From contig OU452228.1 in NCBI GenBank assembly GCA_911728455.2, forward strand, positions 2,604,001 to 2,668,000: a stretch of 64,000 nucleotides of DNA. The letters are read 5' to 3'. The first letter of the stretch is position 1. Each line of letters starts with the position of its first letter. The translations under genes and the position numbers were made by a program. This DNA is from Marthasterias glacialis. Lineage: Eukaryota > Echinodermata > Asteroidea > Forcipulatida > Asteriidae. The notes under the pieces were generated by a model. It worked only from the letters and a program-made list of their open reading frames with translations. It did not search any database and was not told the origin of the DNA. Below, piece after piece: positions 34,331 through 49,000 of the stretch.

Positions 34331-36511
34331 ATATGGCGTAGGAAGACATGTTTGTTGCTGAAAAACTAACAAAGGACCGATCTGACGACTTTGGTTTTGA
34401 TGTGTCCGATTTTTCCCATAGCAAGTATATGGCGTAGGAAGACCATATTTGTTGCTGAAAAACTAACAATCGACCGATCTGACGACTTTGGTTTTCATTG
34501 ACTCCGAATTGTCCTAGAACAACAACATGGCGTAAGAAGAGCCATATTTGATGCTGCAAAACCAACATTGGTCTGATCTGACGACTCTGGTTTTCATTGT
34601 CTCCGATTTGTCCAAGAACAAAAATATGGGCGTCAGCAGACCCATGTCTGTTGCTGCAAATTCAACCATGGAGTGATCTGACGACTTTAGTTTTTTTATA
34701 TCTCCGTTTTGTCCAATAACAAAATTATGGCGTCAGAAGACCCAAGTTTGTTGCTGCAAAACCAACCATAGCCTCATGTGACGACTTTGGTTTTCATTGA
34801 CTCCGAATTGTCCAATAACAAAAATATGGCGTCAGCAGACCCATGTTTGTTGCTGCAAAATCAACCATGGACTGATCTGCCGACTTTAGTTTTTATGTAT
34901 TCGATTTTTCCCATAGCAAGTATATGGCGTAGGAAGACCATGTTTGTTGCTGCAAAATCAACCATGGACTGATCTGACGACTTTGTTTTTTTTTATATCT
35001 CCGATTTGTCCCAGAACAAAAATACGGCATCAGAAGACCCAAGTTTGTTGCTGCAAAACCAACCATGGACCGATCTGACTAATTTAGTTTTTCTTGTCTC
35101 GGATTTATCCCACAACAAGTATATAGCGTCCGAAGACCCATGTTTGTTGCTGCAAAACAAACCATCAACTTGATCTGACGACTTTGGGTTTTCATTGTCT
35201 CTGGATTGTCCAACCACAAAAATATGGCATAAGAAGACCCATGTTTGTTTGCTGCAAAACTAACAATGGACTGATCTGAGGACTCTGGTTTTCATAGTCT
35301 CTGTTTTATCCAAGAATAAAAATATGGCGTCAGCAGACCCATGTCTGTTGCTGCAAAATCAACCATGGACTGATCTGACGACTTTAGTTTTTATGTGTCC
35401 GATTTTTCCCATAGCAAGTATATGGCGTAGGAAGACCATATTTGTTGTTGAAAAACTAACAATCGACCGATCTGACGACTTTGGTTTTCATTGACTCCGA
35501 ATTGTCCTAGAACAACAACATGGCGTAAGAAGAGCCATATTTGATGCTGCAAAACCAATATTGGTCTGATCTGACGTCTCTGGTTTTCATTGTCTCCGAT
35601 TTGTCCAAGAACAAAAATATGGGCGTCAGCAGACCCATGTCTGTTGCTGCAAAATCAACCATGGAGTGATCCGACGACTTTAGTTTTTTTATATCTCCGT
35701 TTTGTCCAATAACAAAATTATGGCGTCAGAAGACCCAAGTTTGTTGCTGCAAAACCAACCATAGCCTCATCTGACGACTTTGGTTTTCATTGACTCCGAA
35801 TTGTCCAATAACAAAATTATGGCGTCAGAAAACCCAAGTTTCTTGCTGCAAGACCAACCATGGACCGATCTGACGACTTGAGTTTTTCTTGTCTCGGATT
35901 TGTCAAAGACCAAAAATATCGCAGCATGTTTGTTGCTGCAAAACAAACCATCGACTTGATCTGATGACTTCAGTTTTTCTTGTTTCCGAAGTGTCCAAGA
36001 ACAAAGATATCGCATCAGAAGACCCATGTTTGTTGCTGCAAAACCAATTATAGACTGATCTGACGTTTCTGATTTTTATGTCTCCCATTTCTCCCAGAAC
36101 AAAAATATGGCGTCAGAAGACCCATGTTTGTTGCTGCAAAATCAACCATGGACCGATCTGACAAATTTAGTTTTTCTTGTCTCGGATTTATCCCACAACA
36201 AGTATATGGCGTCAGAAGACCCATGTTAGTTGCTGCAAAACCAACCATAGCCTCATCTGACGAATTTGGGTTTTTGGCTCCGATTTGTCCCAGAACAAAA
36301 TTATGGCGTCAGAAGACCCATGTTAGTTGCTGCAAAACCAACCATAGCCTCATCTGACGACTTTGGTTTTCATTGACTCCGAATTGTCCAATAACAAAAA
36401 TATGGCATAAGAAGACCCATGTTTGTTGCTGCAAAACTAACAATGGACTGATCTGAGGACTCTGGTTTTCATAGTCTCCGTTTTATCCAAGAATAAAAAT
36501 ATGGCGTCAGC
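34331..36511 (+). repeat. Satellite segment matching 41.9-43.9 kb
   Basis: Monomer order and variants match the segment about 7,578 bp further right (34,778 and 42,355; 35,767 and 43,345; 36,048 and 43,626). The match breaks down near 36,290. Confidence 0.7.
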
Positions 36512-39500
36512 AGACCCATGTCTGTTGCTGCAAAATCAACCATGGACTGATCTGACGACTTTAGTTTTTATGTGTCCGATTTTTGCCATAGCAAGTATAT
36601 GGCGTAGGAAGACCATGTTTGTTGCTGAAAAACTAACAAAGGACCGATCTGACGACTTTGGTTTTGATGTGTCCGATTTTTCCCATAGCAAGTATATGGC
36701 GTAGGAAGACCATATTTGTTGCTGAAAAACTAACAATCGACCGATCTGACGACTTTGGTTTTCATTGACTCCGAATTGTCCTAGAACAACAACAACGCGT
36801 AAGAAGAGCCATATTTGATGCTGCAAAACCAACATTGGTCTGATCTGACGACTCTGGTTTTCATTGTCTCCGATTTGTCCAAGAACAAAAATATGGGCGT
36901 CAGCAGACCCATGTCTGTTGCTGCAAATTCAACCATGGAGTGATCTGACGACTTTAGTTTTTTTATATCTCCGTTTTGTCCAATAACAAAATTATGGCGT
37001 CAGAAGACCCAAGTTTGTTGCTGCAAAACCAACCATAGCCTCATCTGACGACTTTGGTTTTCATTGACTCCGAATTGTCCAATAACAAAATTATGGCGTC
37101 AGAAAACCCAAGTTTGTTGCTGCAAGACCAACCATGGACCGATCTGACGACTTGAGTTTTTCTTGTCTCGGATTTGTCAAAGACCAAAAATATCGCAGCA
37201 TGTTTGTTGCTGCAAAACAAACCATCGACTTGATCTGATGACTTCAGTTTTTCTTGTTTCCGAAGTGTCCAAGAACAAAGATATCGCATCAGAAGACCCA
37301 TGTTTGTTGCTGCAAAACCAATTATAGACTGATCTGACGTTTCTGATTTTTATGTCTCCCATTTCTCCCAGAACAAAAATATGGCGTCCGAAGACCAATG
37401 TTTGTTGCTGCAAAATCAACCATGGACCGATCTGACAAATTTAGTTTTTCTTGTCTCGGATTTATCACACAACAAGTATACGGCGTCAGAAGACCCATGT
37501 TAGTTGCTGCAAAACCAACCATAGCCTCATCTGACGAATTTGGGTTTTTGGCTCCGATTTGTCCCAGAACAAAAATATGGCGTTAGAAGACCCATGTTAG
37601 TTGCTGCAAAACCAACCATAGCCTCATCTGACGACTTTGGTTTTCATTGACTCCGAATTGTCCAATAACAAAAATATGGCGTCAGCAGACCCATGTTTGT
37701 TGCTGCAAAATCAACCATGGACTGATCTGACGACTTTAGTTTTTATGTATTCGATTTTTCCCATAGCAAGTATATGGCGTAGGAAGACCATGTTTGTTGC
37801 TGCAAAATCAACCATGGACTGATCTGACGACTTTGGTTTTTTTTTATATCTCCGATTTGTCCCAGAACAAAAATACGGCATCAGAAGACCCAAGTTTGTT
37901 GCTGCAAAACCAACCATGGACCGATCTGACTAATTTAGTTTTTCTTGTCTCGGATTTATCCCACAACAAGTATATAGCGTCCAAAGAACCATGTTTGTTG
38001 CTGCAAAACAAACCATCAACTTGATCTGACGACTTTGGGTTTTCATTGACTCTGAATTGTCCAATAACAAAATTATGGCGTCAGAAGACCCAAGTTTGTT
38101 GCTGCAAAACCAACCATAGCCTCATCTGACGACTTTGGTTTTCATTGACTCCGAATTGTCAAATAACAAAAATATGGCGTCAGCAGACCCATGTCTGTTG
38201 CTGCAAAATCAACCATGGAGTGATCTGACGACTTTAGGTTTTTTTTATATCTCCGATTTGTCCCAGAACAAAAATACGGCATCAGAAGACCCAACTTTGT
38301 TGCTGCAAAACCAACCATGGAACGATCTGAGAAATTTAGTTTTTTCTTGTCTCGGATTTATCACAAAACAAGTATATAGCGTCCGAAGACCCATGTTTGG
38401 TGCTGCAAAACAAACCTTCAACTTGATCTGACGACTTTGGGTTTTCATTGTCTCTGGATTGTCCAACCACAAAAATATGGCATAAGAAGACCCATGTTTG
38501 TTGCTGCAAAACTAACAATGGACTGATCTGAGGACTCTGGTTTTCATAGTCTCTGTTTTATCCAAGAATAAAAATATGGCGTCAGCAGACCCATGTCTGT
38601 TGCTGCAAAATCAACCATGGACTGATCTGACGACTTTAGTTTTTATGTGTCCGATTTTTCCCATAGCAAGTATATGGCGTAGGAAGACCATATTTGTTGT
38701 TGAAAAACTAACAATCGACCGATCTGACGACTTTGGTTTTCATTGACTCCGAATTGTCCTAGAACAACAACATGGCGTAAGAAGAGCCATATTTGATGCT
38801 GCAAAACCAATATTGGTCTGATCTGACGACTCTGGTTTTCATTGTCTCCGATTTGTCCAAGAACAAAAATATGGGCGTCAGCAGACCCATGTCTGTTGCT
38901 GCAAAATCAACCATGGAGTGATCTGACGACTTTAGTTTTTTTATATCTCCGTTTTGTCCAATAACAAAATTATGGCGTCAGAAGACCCAAGTTTGTTGCT
39001 GCAAAACCAACCATAGCCTCATCTGACGACTTTGGTTTTCATTGACTCCGAATTGTCCAATAACAAAATTATGGCGTCAGAAAACCCAATTTTGTTGCTG
39101 CAAGACCAACCATGGACCGATCTGACGACTTGAGTTTTTCTTGTCTCGGATTTGTCAAAGACCAAAAATATCGCAGCATGTTTGTTGCTGCAAAACAAAC
39201 CATCGACTTGATCTGATGACTTCAGTTTTTCTTGTTTCCGAAGTGTCCAAGAACAAAGATATCGCATCAGAAGACCCATGTTTGTTGCTGCAAAACCAAT
39301 TATAGACTGATCTGACGTTTCTGATTTTTATGTCTCCCATTTCTCCCAGAACAAAAATATGGCGTCAGAAGACCCATGTTTGTTGCTGCAAAATCAACCA
39401 TGGACCGATCTGACAAATTTATTTTTTCTTGTCTCGGATTTATCACACAACAAGTATATGGCGTCAGAAGACCCATGTTAGTTGCTGCAAAACCAACCAT

Positions 39501-42500
39501 AGCCTCATCTGACGAATTTGGGTTTTTGGCTCCGATTTGTCCCAGAACAAAAATATGGCGTCAGAAGACCCAAGTTTGTTGCTGCAAAATCAACCATGGA
39601 CCGATCTGACTAATTTAGTTTTTCTTGTCTCGGATTTATCCCACAACAAGTATATAGCGTCCGAAGAACCATGTTTGTTGCTGCAAAACAAACCATCAAC
39701 TTGATCTGACGACTTTGGGTTTTCATTGACTCTGAATTGTCCAATAACAAAATTATGGCGTCAGAAGACCCAAGTTTGTTGCTGCAAAACCAACCCATAG
39801 CCTCATCTGACGACTTTGGTTTTCATTGACTCCGAATTGTCCAATAACAAAATTATGGCGTCAGAAAACCCAAGTTTGTTGCTGCAAGACCAACCATGGA
39901 CCGATCTGACGACTTGAGTTTTTCTTGTCTCGGATTTGTCAAAGACCAAAAATATCGCAGCATGTTTGTTGCTGCAAAACAAACCATCGACTTGATCTGA
40001 TGACTTCAGTTTTTCTTGTTTCCGAAGTGTCCAAGAACAAAGATATCGCATCAGAAGACCCATGTTTGTTGCTGCAAAACCAATTATAGACTGATCAGAC
40101 GTTTCTGATTTTTATGTCTCCCATTTCTCCCAGAACAAAAATATGGCGTCAGAAGACCCATGTTTGTTGCTGCAAAATCAACCATGGACCGATCTGACAA
40201 ATTTAGTTTTTCTTGTCTCGGATTTATCACACAACAAGTATATGGCGTCAGAAGACCCATGTTAGTTGCTGCAAAACCAACCATAGCCTCATCTGACGAA
40301 TTTGGGTTTTTGGCTCCGATTTGTCCCAGAACAAAAATATGGCGTCAGAAGACCCATGTTAGTTGCTGCAAAACCAACCATAGCCTCATCTGACGACTTT
40401 GGTTTTCATTGACTCCGAATTGTCCAATAACAAAAATATGGCATAAGAAGACCCATGTTTGTTGCTGCAAAACTAACAATGGACTGATCTGAGGACTCTG
40501 GTTTTCATAGTCTCCGTTTTATCCAAGAATAAAAATATGGCGTCAGCAGACCCATGTCTGTTGCTGCAAAATCAACCATGGACTGATCTGACGACTTTAG
40601 TTTTTGTGTGTCCGATTTTTGCCATAGCAAGTATATGGCGTAGGAAGACCATGTTTGTTGCTGAAAAACTAACAAAGGACCGATCTGACGACTTTGGTTT
40701 TGATGTGTCCGATTTTTCCCATAGCAAGTATATGGCGTAGGAAGACCATATTTGTTGCTGAAAAACTAACAATCGACCGATCTGACGACTTTGGTTTTCA
40801 TTGACTCCGAATTGTCCTAGAACAACAACAACGCGTAAGAAGAGCCATATTTGATGCTGCAAAACCAACATTGGTCTGATCTGACGACTCTGGTTTTCAT
40901 TGTCTCCGATTTGTCCAAGAACAAAAATATGGGCGTCAGCAGACCCATGTCTGTTGCTGCAAATTCAACCATGGAGTGATCTGACGACTTTAGTTTTTTT
41001 ATATCTCCGTTTTGTCCAATAACAAAATTATGGCGTCAGAAGACCCAAGTTTGTTGCTGCAAAACCAACCATAGCCTCATCTGACGACTTTGGTTTTCAT
41101 TGACTCCGAATTGTCCAATAACAAAATTATGGCGTCAGAAAACCCAAGTTTGTTGCTGCAAGACCAACCATGGACCGATCTGACGACTTGAGTTTTTCTT
41201 GTCTCGGATTTGTCAAAGACCAAAAATATCGCAGCATGTTTGTTGCTGCAAAACAAACCATCGACTTGATCTGATGACTTCAGTTTTTCTTGTTTCCGAA
41301 GTATCCAAGAACAAAGATATCGCATCAGAAGACCCATGTTTGTTGCTGCAAAACCAATTATAGACTGATCTGACGTTTCTGATTTTTATGTCTCCCATTT
41401 CTCCCAGAACAAAAATATGGCGTCAGAAGACCCATGTTTGTTGCTGCAAAATCAACCATGGACCGATCTGACAAATTTAGTTTTTCTTGTCTCGGATTTA
41501 TCACACAACAAGTATATGGCGTCAGAAGACCCATGTTAGTTGCTGCAAAACCAACCATAGCCTCATCTGACGAATTTGGGTTTTTGGCTCCGATTTGTCC
41601 CAGAACAAAAATATGGCGTCAGAAGACCCATGTTAGTTGCTGCAAAACCAACCATAGCCTCATCTGACGACTTTGGTTTTCATTGACTCCGAATTGTCCA
41701 ATAACAAAAATATGGCATAAGAAGACCCATGTTTGTTGCTGCAAAACTAACAATGGACTGATCTGAGGACTCTGGTTTTCATAGTCTCCGTTTTATCCAA
41801 GAATAAAAATATGGCGTCAGCAGACCCATGTCTGTTGCTGCAAAATCAACCATGGACTGATCTGACGACTTTAGTTTTTATGTGTCCGATTTTTGCCATA
41901 GCAAGTATATGGCGTAGGAAGACCATGTTTGTTGCTGAAAAACTAACAAAGGACCGATCTGACGACTTTGGTTTTGATGTTTTCGATTTTTCCCATAGCA
42001 AGTATATGGCGTAGGAAGACCATATTTGTTGCTGAAAAACTAACAATCGACCGATCTGACGACTTTGGTTTTCATTGACTCCGAATTGTCCTAGAACAAC
42101 AACATGGCGTAAGAAGAGCCATATTTGATGCTGCAAAACCAACATTGGTCTGATCTGACGACTCTGGTTTTCATTGTCTCCGATTTGTCCAAGAACAAAA
42201 ATATGGGCGTCAGCAGACCCATGTCTGTTGCTGCAAATTCAACCATGGAGTGATCTGACGACTTTAGTTTTTTTATATCTCCGTTTTGTCCAATAACAAA
42301 ATTATGGCGTCAGAAGACCCAAGTTTGTTGCTGCAAAACCAACCATAGCCTCATGTGACGACTTTGGTTTTCATTGACTCCGAATTGTCCAATAACAAAA
42401 ATATGGCGTCAGCAGACCCATGTTTGTTGCTGCAAAATCAACCATGGACTGATCTGCCGACTTTAGTTTTTATGTATTCGATTTTTCCCATAGCAAGTAT

Positions 42501-45500
42501 ATGGCGTAGGAAGACCATGTTTGTTGCTGCAAAATCAACCATGGACTGATCTGACGACTTTGGTTTTTTTTTATATCTCCGATTTGTCCCAGAACAAAAA
42601 TACGGCATCAGAAGACCCAAGTTTGTTGCTGCAAAACCAACCATGGACCGATCTGACTAATTTAGTTTTTCTTGTCTCGGATTTATCCCACAACAAGTAT
42701 ATAGCGTCCGAAGACCCATGTTTGTTGCTGCAAAACAAACCATCACCTTGATCTGACGACTTTGGGTTTTCATTGTCTCTGGATTGTCCAACCACAAAAA
42801 TATGGCATAAGAAGACCCATGTTTGTTTGCTGCAAAACTAACAATGGACTGATCTGAGGACTCTGGTTTTCATAGTCTCTGTTTTATCCAAGAATAAAAA
42901 TATGGCGTCAGCAGACCCATGTCTGTTGCTGCAAAATCAACCATGGACTGATCTGACGACTTTAGTTTTTATGTGTCCGATTTTTCCCATAGCAAGTATA
43001 TGGCGTAGGAAGACCATATTTGTTGTTGAAAAACTAACAATCGACCGATCTGACGACTTTGGTTTTCATTGACTCCGAATTGTCCTAGAACAACAACATG
43101 GCGTAAGAAGAGCCATATTTGATGCTGCAAAACCAATATTGGTCTGATCTGACGTCTCTGGTTTTCATTGTCTCCGAATTGTCCAAGAACAAAAATATGG
43201 GCGTCAGCAGACCCATGTCTGTTGCTGCAAAATCAACCATGGAGTGATCCGACGACTTTAGTTTTTTTATATCTCCGTTTTGTCCAATAACAAAATTATG
43301 GCGTCAGAAGACCCAAGTTTGTTGCTGCAAAACCAACCATAGCCTCATCTGACGACTTTGGTTTTCATTGACTCCGAATTGTCCAATAACAAAATTATGG
43401 CGTCAGAAAACCCAAGTTTGTTGCTGCAAGACCAACCATGGACCGATCTGACGACTTGAGTTTTTCTTGTCTCGGATTTGTCAAAGACCAAAAATATCGC
43501 AGCATGTTTGTTGCTGCAAAACAAACCATCGACTTGATCTGATGACTTCAGTTTTTCTTGTTTCCGAAGTGTCCAAGAACAAAGATATCGCATCAGAAGA
43601 CCCATGTTTGTTGCTGCAAAACCAATTATAGACTGATCTGACGTTTCTGATTTTTATGTCTCCCATTTCTCCCAGAACAAAAATATGGCGTCAGAAGACC
43701 CATGTTTGTTGCTGCAAAATCAACCATGGACCGATCTGACAAATTTAGTTTTTCTTGTCTCGGATTTATCCCACAACAAGTATATGGCGTCAGAAGACCC
43801 ATGTTAGTTGCTGCAAAACCAACCATAGCCTCATCTGACGAATTTGGGTTTTCGGCTCCGATTTGTCCCAGAACAAAAATATGGCGTTAGAAGACCCATG
43901 TTAGTTGCTGCAAAACCAACCATAGCCTCATCTGACGACTTTGGTTTTCATTGACTCCGAATTGTCCAATAACAAAAATATGGCGTCAGCAGACCCATGT
44001 TTGTTGCTGCAAAATCAACCATGGACTGATCTGACGACTTTAGTTTTTATGTATTCGATTTTTCCCATAGCAAGTATATGGCGTAGGAAGACCATGTTTG
44101 TTGCTGTAAAATCAACCATGGACTGATCTGACGACTTTGGTTTTTTTTTATATCTCCGATTTGTCCCAGAACAAAAATACGGCATCAGAAGACCCAAGTT
44201 TGTTGCTGCAAAACCAACCATGGACCGATCTGACTAATTTAGTTTTTCTTGTCTCGGATTTATCCCACAACAAGTATATAGCGTCCAAAGAACCATGTTT
44301 GTTGCTGCAAAACAAACCATCAACTTGATCTGACGACTTTGGGTTTTCATTGACTCTGAATTGTCCAATAACAAAATTATGGCGTCAGAAGACCCAAGTT
44401 TGTTGCTGCAAAACCAACCATAGCCTCATCTGACGACTTTGGTTTTCATTGACTCCGAATTGTCAAATAACAAAAATATGGCGTCAGCAGACCCATGTCT
44501 GTTGCTGCAAAATCAACCATGGACTGATCTGACGACTTTAGTATTTATGTGTCCGATTTTTCCCATAGCAAGTATAAGGCGTAGGAAAGACCAGGTTTGT
44601 TGCTTAAAAACTAACAATGGACCGATCTGACGACTTTGGTTTTCATTGACTCCGAATTGTCCAACAACAAAAATATGGCATCAGAAGACCCATGTCTGTT
44701 GCTGCAAAATCAACCATGGAGTGATCTGACGACTTTAGGTTTTTTTTATATCTCCGATTTGTCCCAGAACAAAAATACGGCATCAGAAGACCCAACTTTG
44801 TTGCTGCAAAACCAACCATGGACCGATCTGAGAAATTTAGTTTTTTCTTGTCTCGGATTTATCACAAAACAAGTATATAGCGTCCGAAGACCCATGTTTG
44901 GTGCTGCAAAACAAACCTTCAACTTGATCTGACGACTTTGGGTTTTCATTGTCTCTGGATTGTCCAACCACAAAAATATGGCATAAGAAGACCCATGTTT
45001 GTTGCTGCAAAACTAACAATGGACTGATCTGAGGACTCTGGTTTTCATAGTCTCCGTTTTATCCAAGAATAAAAATATGGCGTCAGCAGACCCATGTCTG
45101 TTGCTGCAAAATCAACCATGGACTGATCTGACGACTTTAGTTTTTATGTGTCCGATTTTTCCCATAGCAAGTATATGGCGTAGGAAGACCATATTTGTTG
45201 TTGAAAAACTAACAATCGACCGATCTGACGACTTTGGTTTTCATTGACTCCGAATTGTCCTAGAACAACAACATGGCGTAAGAAGAGCCATATTTGATGC
45301 TGCAAAACCAATATTGGTCTGATCTGACGACTCTGGTTTTCATTGTCTCCGATTTGTCCAAGAACAAAAATATGGGCGTCAGCAGACCCATGTCTGTTGC
45401 TGCAAAATCAACCATGGAGTGATCTGACGACTTTAGTTTTTTTATATCTCCGTTTTGTCCAATAACAAAATTATGGCGTCAGAAGACCCAAGTTTGTTGC

Positions 45501-46033
45501 TGAAGACCAACCATGGACCGATCTGACTAACTTAGTTTTTCTTGTCTCGGATTTATCCCACAACAAGTATATAGCGTCCGAAGAACCATGTTTGTTGCTG
45601 CAAAACAAACCATCAACTTGATCTGACGACTTTGGGTTTTCATTGACTCTGAATTGTCCAATAACAAAATTATGGCGTCAGAAGACCCAAGTTTGTTGCT
45701 GCAAAACCAACCATAGCCTCATCTGACGACTTTGGTTTTCATTGACTCCGAATTGTCAAATAACAAAAATATGGCGTCAGCAGACCCATGTCTGTTGCTG
45801 CAAAATCAACCATGGACTGATCTGACGACTTTAGTATTTATGTGTCCGATTTTTCCCATAGCAAGTATAAGGCGTAGGAAAGACCATGTTTGTTGCTTAA
45901 AAACTAACAATGGACCGATCTGACGACTTTGGTTTTCATTGACTCCGAATTGTCCAACAACAAAAATATGGCATCAGAAGACCCATGTCTGTTGCTGCAA
46001 AATCAACCATGGAGTGATCTGACGACTTTAGGT
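36512..46033 (+). repeat. Left copy of a long direct repeat (offset 17,967 bp)
   Basis: All landmarks from 36,514 to 46,033 recur exactly 17,967 bp further right, with no net indel over at least 9,522 bp. Private variants are shared, for example GTATACGGCG at 37,476 and 55,443, and GATGTTTTCG near 41,973 and 59,940. The left boundary is at a C/A difference at 36,511 versus 54,478. Confidence 0.9.
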
Positions 46034-49000
46034 TTTTTTTATATCTCCGATTTGTCCCAGAACAAAAATACGGCATCAGAAGACCCAACTTTGTTGCTGC
46101 AAAACCAACCATGGACCGATCTGAGAAATTTAGTTTTTTCTTGTCTCGGATTTATCACAAAACAAGTATATAGCGTCCGAAGACCCATGTTTGGTGCTGC
46201 AAAACAAACCTTCAACTTGATCTGACGACTTTGGGTTTTCATTGTCTCTGGATTGTCCAACCACAAAAATATGGCATAAGAAGACCCATGTTTGTTGCTG
46301 CAAAACTAACAATGGACTGATCTGAGGACTCTGGTTTTCATAGTCTCCGTTTTATCCAAGAATAAAAATATGGCGTCAGCAGACCCATGTCTGTTGCTGC
46401 AAAATCAACCATGGACTGATCTGACGACTTTAGTTTTTATGTGTCCGATTTTTCCCATAGCAAGTATATGGCGTAGGAAGACCATATTTGTTGTTGAAAA
46501 ACTAACAATCGACCGATCTGACGACTTTGGTTTTCATTGACTCCGAATTGTCCTAGAACAACAACATGGCGTAAGAAGAGCCATATTTGATGCTGCAAAA
46601 CCAATATTGGTCTGATCTGACGACTCTGGTTTTCATTGTCTCCGATTTGTCCAAGAACAAAAATATGGGCGTCAGCAGACCCATGTCTGTTGCTGCAAAA
46701 TCAACCATGGAGTGATCTGACGACTTTAGTTTTTTTATATCTCCGTTTTGTCCAATAACAAAATTATGGCGTCAGAAGACCCAAGTTTGTTGCTGCAAAA
46801 CCAACCATAGCCTCATCTGACGACTTTGGTTTTCATTGACTCCGAATTGTCCAATAACAAAATTATGGCGTCAGAAAACCCAAGTTTGTTGCTGAAGACC
46901 AACCATGGACCGATCTGACGACTTGAGTTTTTCTTGTCTCGGATTTGTCAAAGACCAAAAATATCGCAGCATGTTTTTTGCTGCAAAACAAACCATCGAC
47001 TTGATCTGATGACTTCAGTTTTTCTTGTTTCCGAAGTGTCCAAGAACAAAGATATCGCATCAGAAGACCCATGTTTGTTGCTGCAAAACCAATTATAGAC
47101 TGATCTGACGTTTCTGATTTTTATGTCTCCCATTTCTCCCAGAACAAAAATATGGCGTCAGAAGACCCATGTTTGTTGCTGCAAAATCAACCATGGACCG
47201 ATCTGACAAATTTAGTTTTTCTTGTCTCGGATTTATCACACAACAAGTATATGGCGTCAGAAGACCCATGTTAGTTGCTGCAAAACCAACCATAGCCTCA
47301 TCTGACGAATTTGGGTTTTTGGCTCCGATTTGTCCCAGAACAAAAATATGGCGTCAGAAGACCCAAGTTTGTTGCTGCAAAATCAACCATGGACCGATCT
47401 GACTAATTTAGTTTTTCTTGTCTCGGATTTATCCCACAACAAGTATATAGCGTCCGAAGAACCATGTTTGTTGCTGCAAAACAAACCATCAACTTGATCT
47501 GACGACTTTGGGTTTTCATTGACTCTGAATTGTCCAATAACAAAATTATGGCGTCAGAAGACCCAAGTTTGTTGCTGCAAAACCAACCATAGCCTCATCT
47601 GACGACTTTGGTTTTCATTGACTCCGAATTGTCAAATAACAAAAATATGGCGTCAGCAGACCCATGTCTGTTGCTGCAAAATCAACCATGGACTGATCTG
47701 ACGACTTTAGTATTTATGTGTCCGATTTTTCCCATAGCAAGTATAAGGCGTAGGAAAGACCATGTTTGTTGCTTAAAAACTAACAATGGACCGATCTGAC
47801 GACTTTGGTTTTCATTGACTCCGAATTGTCCAACAACAAAAATATGGCATCAGAAGACCCATGTCTGTTGCTGCAAAATCAACCATGGAGTGATCTGACG
47901 ACTTTAGGTTTTTTTTATATCTCCGATTTGTCCCAGAACAAAAATACGGCATCAGAAGACCCAACTTTGTTGCTGCAAAACCAACCATGGACCGATCTGA
48001 GAAATTTAGTTTTTTCTTGTCTCGGATTTATCACAAAACAAGTATATAGCGTCCGAAGACCCATGTTTGGTGCTGCAAAACAAACCTTCAACTTGATCTG
48101 ACGACTTTGGGTTTTCATTGTCTCTGGATTGTCCAACCACAAAAATATGGCATAAGAAGACCCATGTTTGTTGCTGCAAAACTAACAATGGACTGATCTG
48201 AGGACTCTGGTTTTCATAGTCTCCGTTTTATCCAAGAATAAAAATATGGCGTCAGCAGACCCATGTCTGTTGCTGCAAAATCAACCATGGACTGATCTGA
48301 CGACTTTAGTTTTTATGTGTCCGATTTTTCCCATAGCAAGTATATGGCGTAGGAAGACCATATTTGTTGTTGAAAAACTAACAATCGACCGATCTGACGA
48401 CTTTGGTTTTCATTGACTCCGAATTGTCCTAGAACAACAACATGGCGTAAGAAGAGCCATATTTGATGCTGCAAAACCAATATTGGTCTGATCTGACGAC
48501 TCTGGTTTTCATTGTCTCCGATTTGTCCAAGAACAAAAATATGGGCGTCAGCAGACCCATGTCTGTTGCTGCAAAATCAACCATGGAGTGATCTGACGAC
48601 TTTAGTTTTTTTATATCTCCGTTTTGTCCAATAACAAAATTATGGCGTCAGAAGACCCAAGTTTGTTGCTGCAAAACCAACCATAGCCTCATCTGACGAC
48701 TTTGGTTTTCATTGACTCCGAATTGTCCAATAACAAAATTATGGCGTCAGAAAACCCAAGTTTGTTGCTGAAGACCAACCATGGACCGATCTGACGACTT
48801 GAGTTTTTCTTGTCTCGGATTTGTCAAAGACCAAAAATATCGCAGCATGTTTTTTGCTGCAAAACAAACCATCGACTTGATCTGATGACTTCAGTTTTTC
48901 TTGTTTCCGAAGTGTCCAAGAACAAAGATATCGCATCAGAAGACCCATGTTTGTTGCTGCAAAACCAATTATAGACTGATCTGACGTTTCTGATTTTTAT

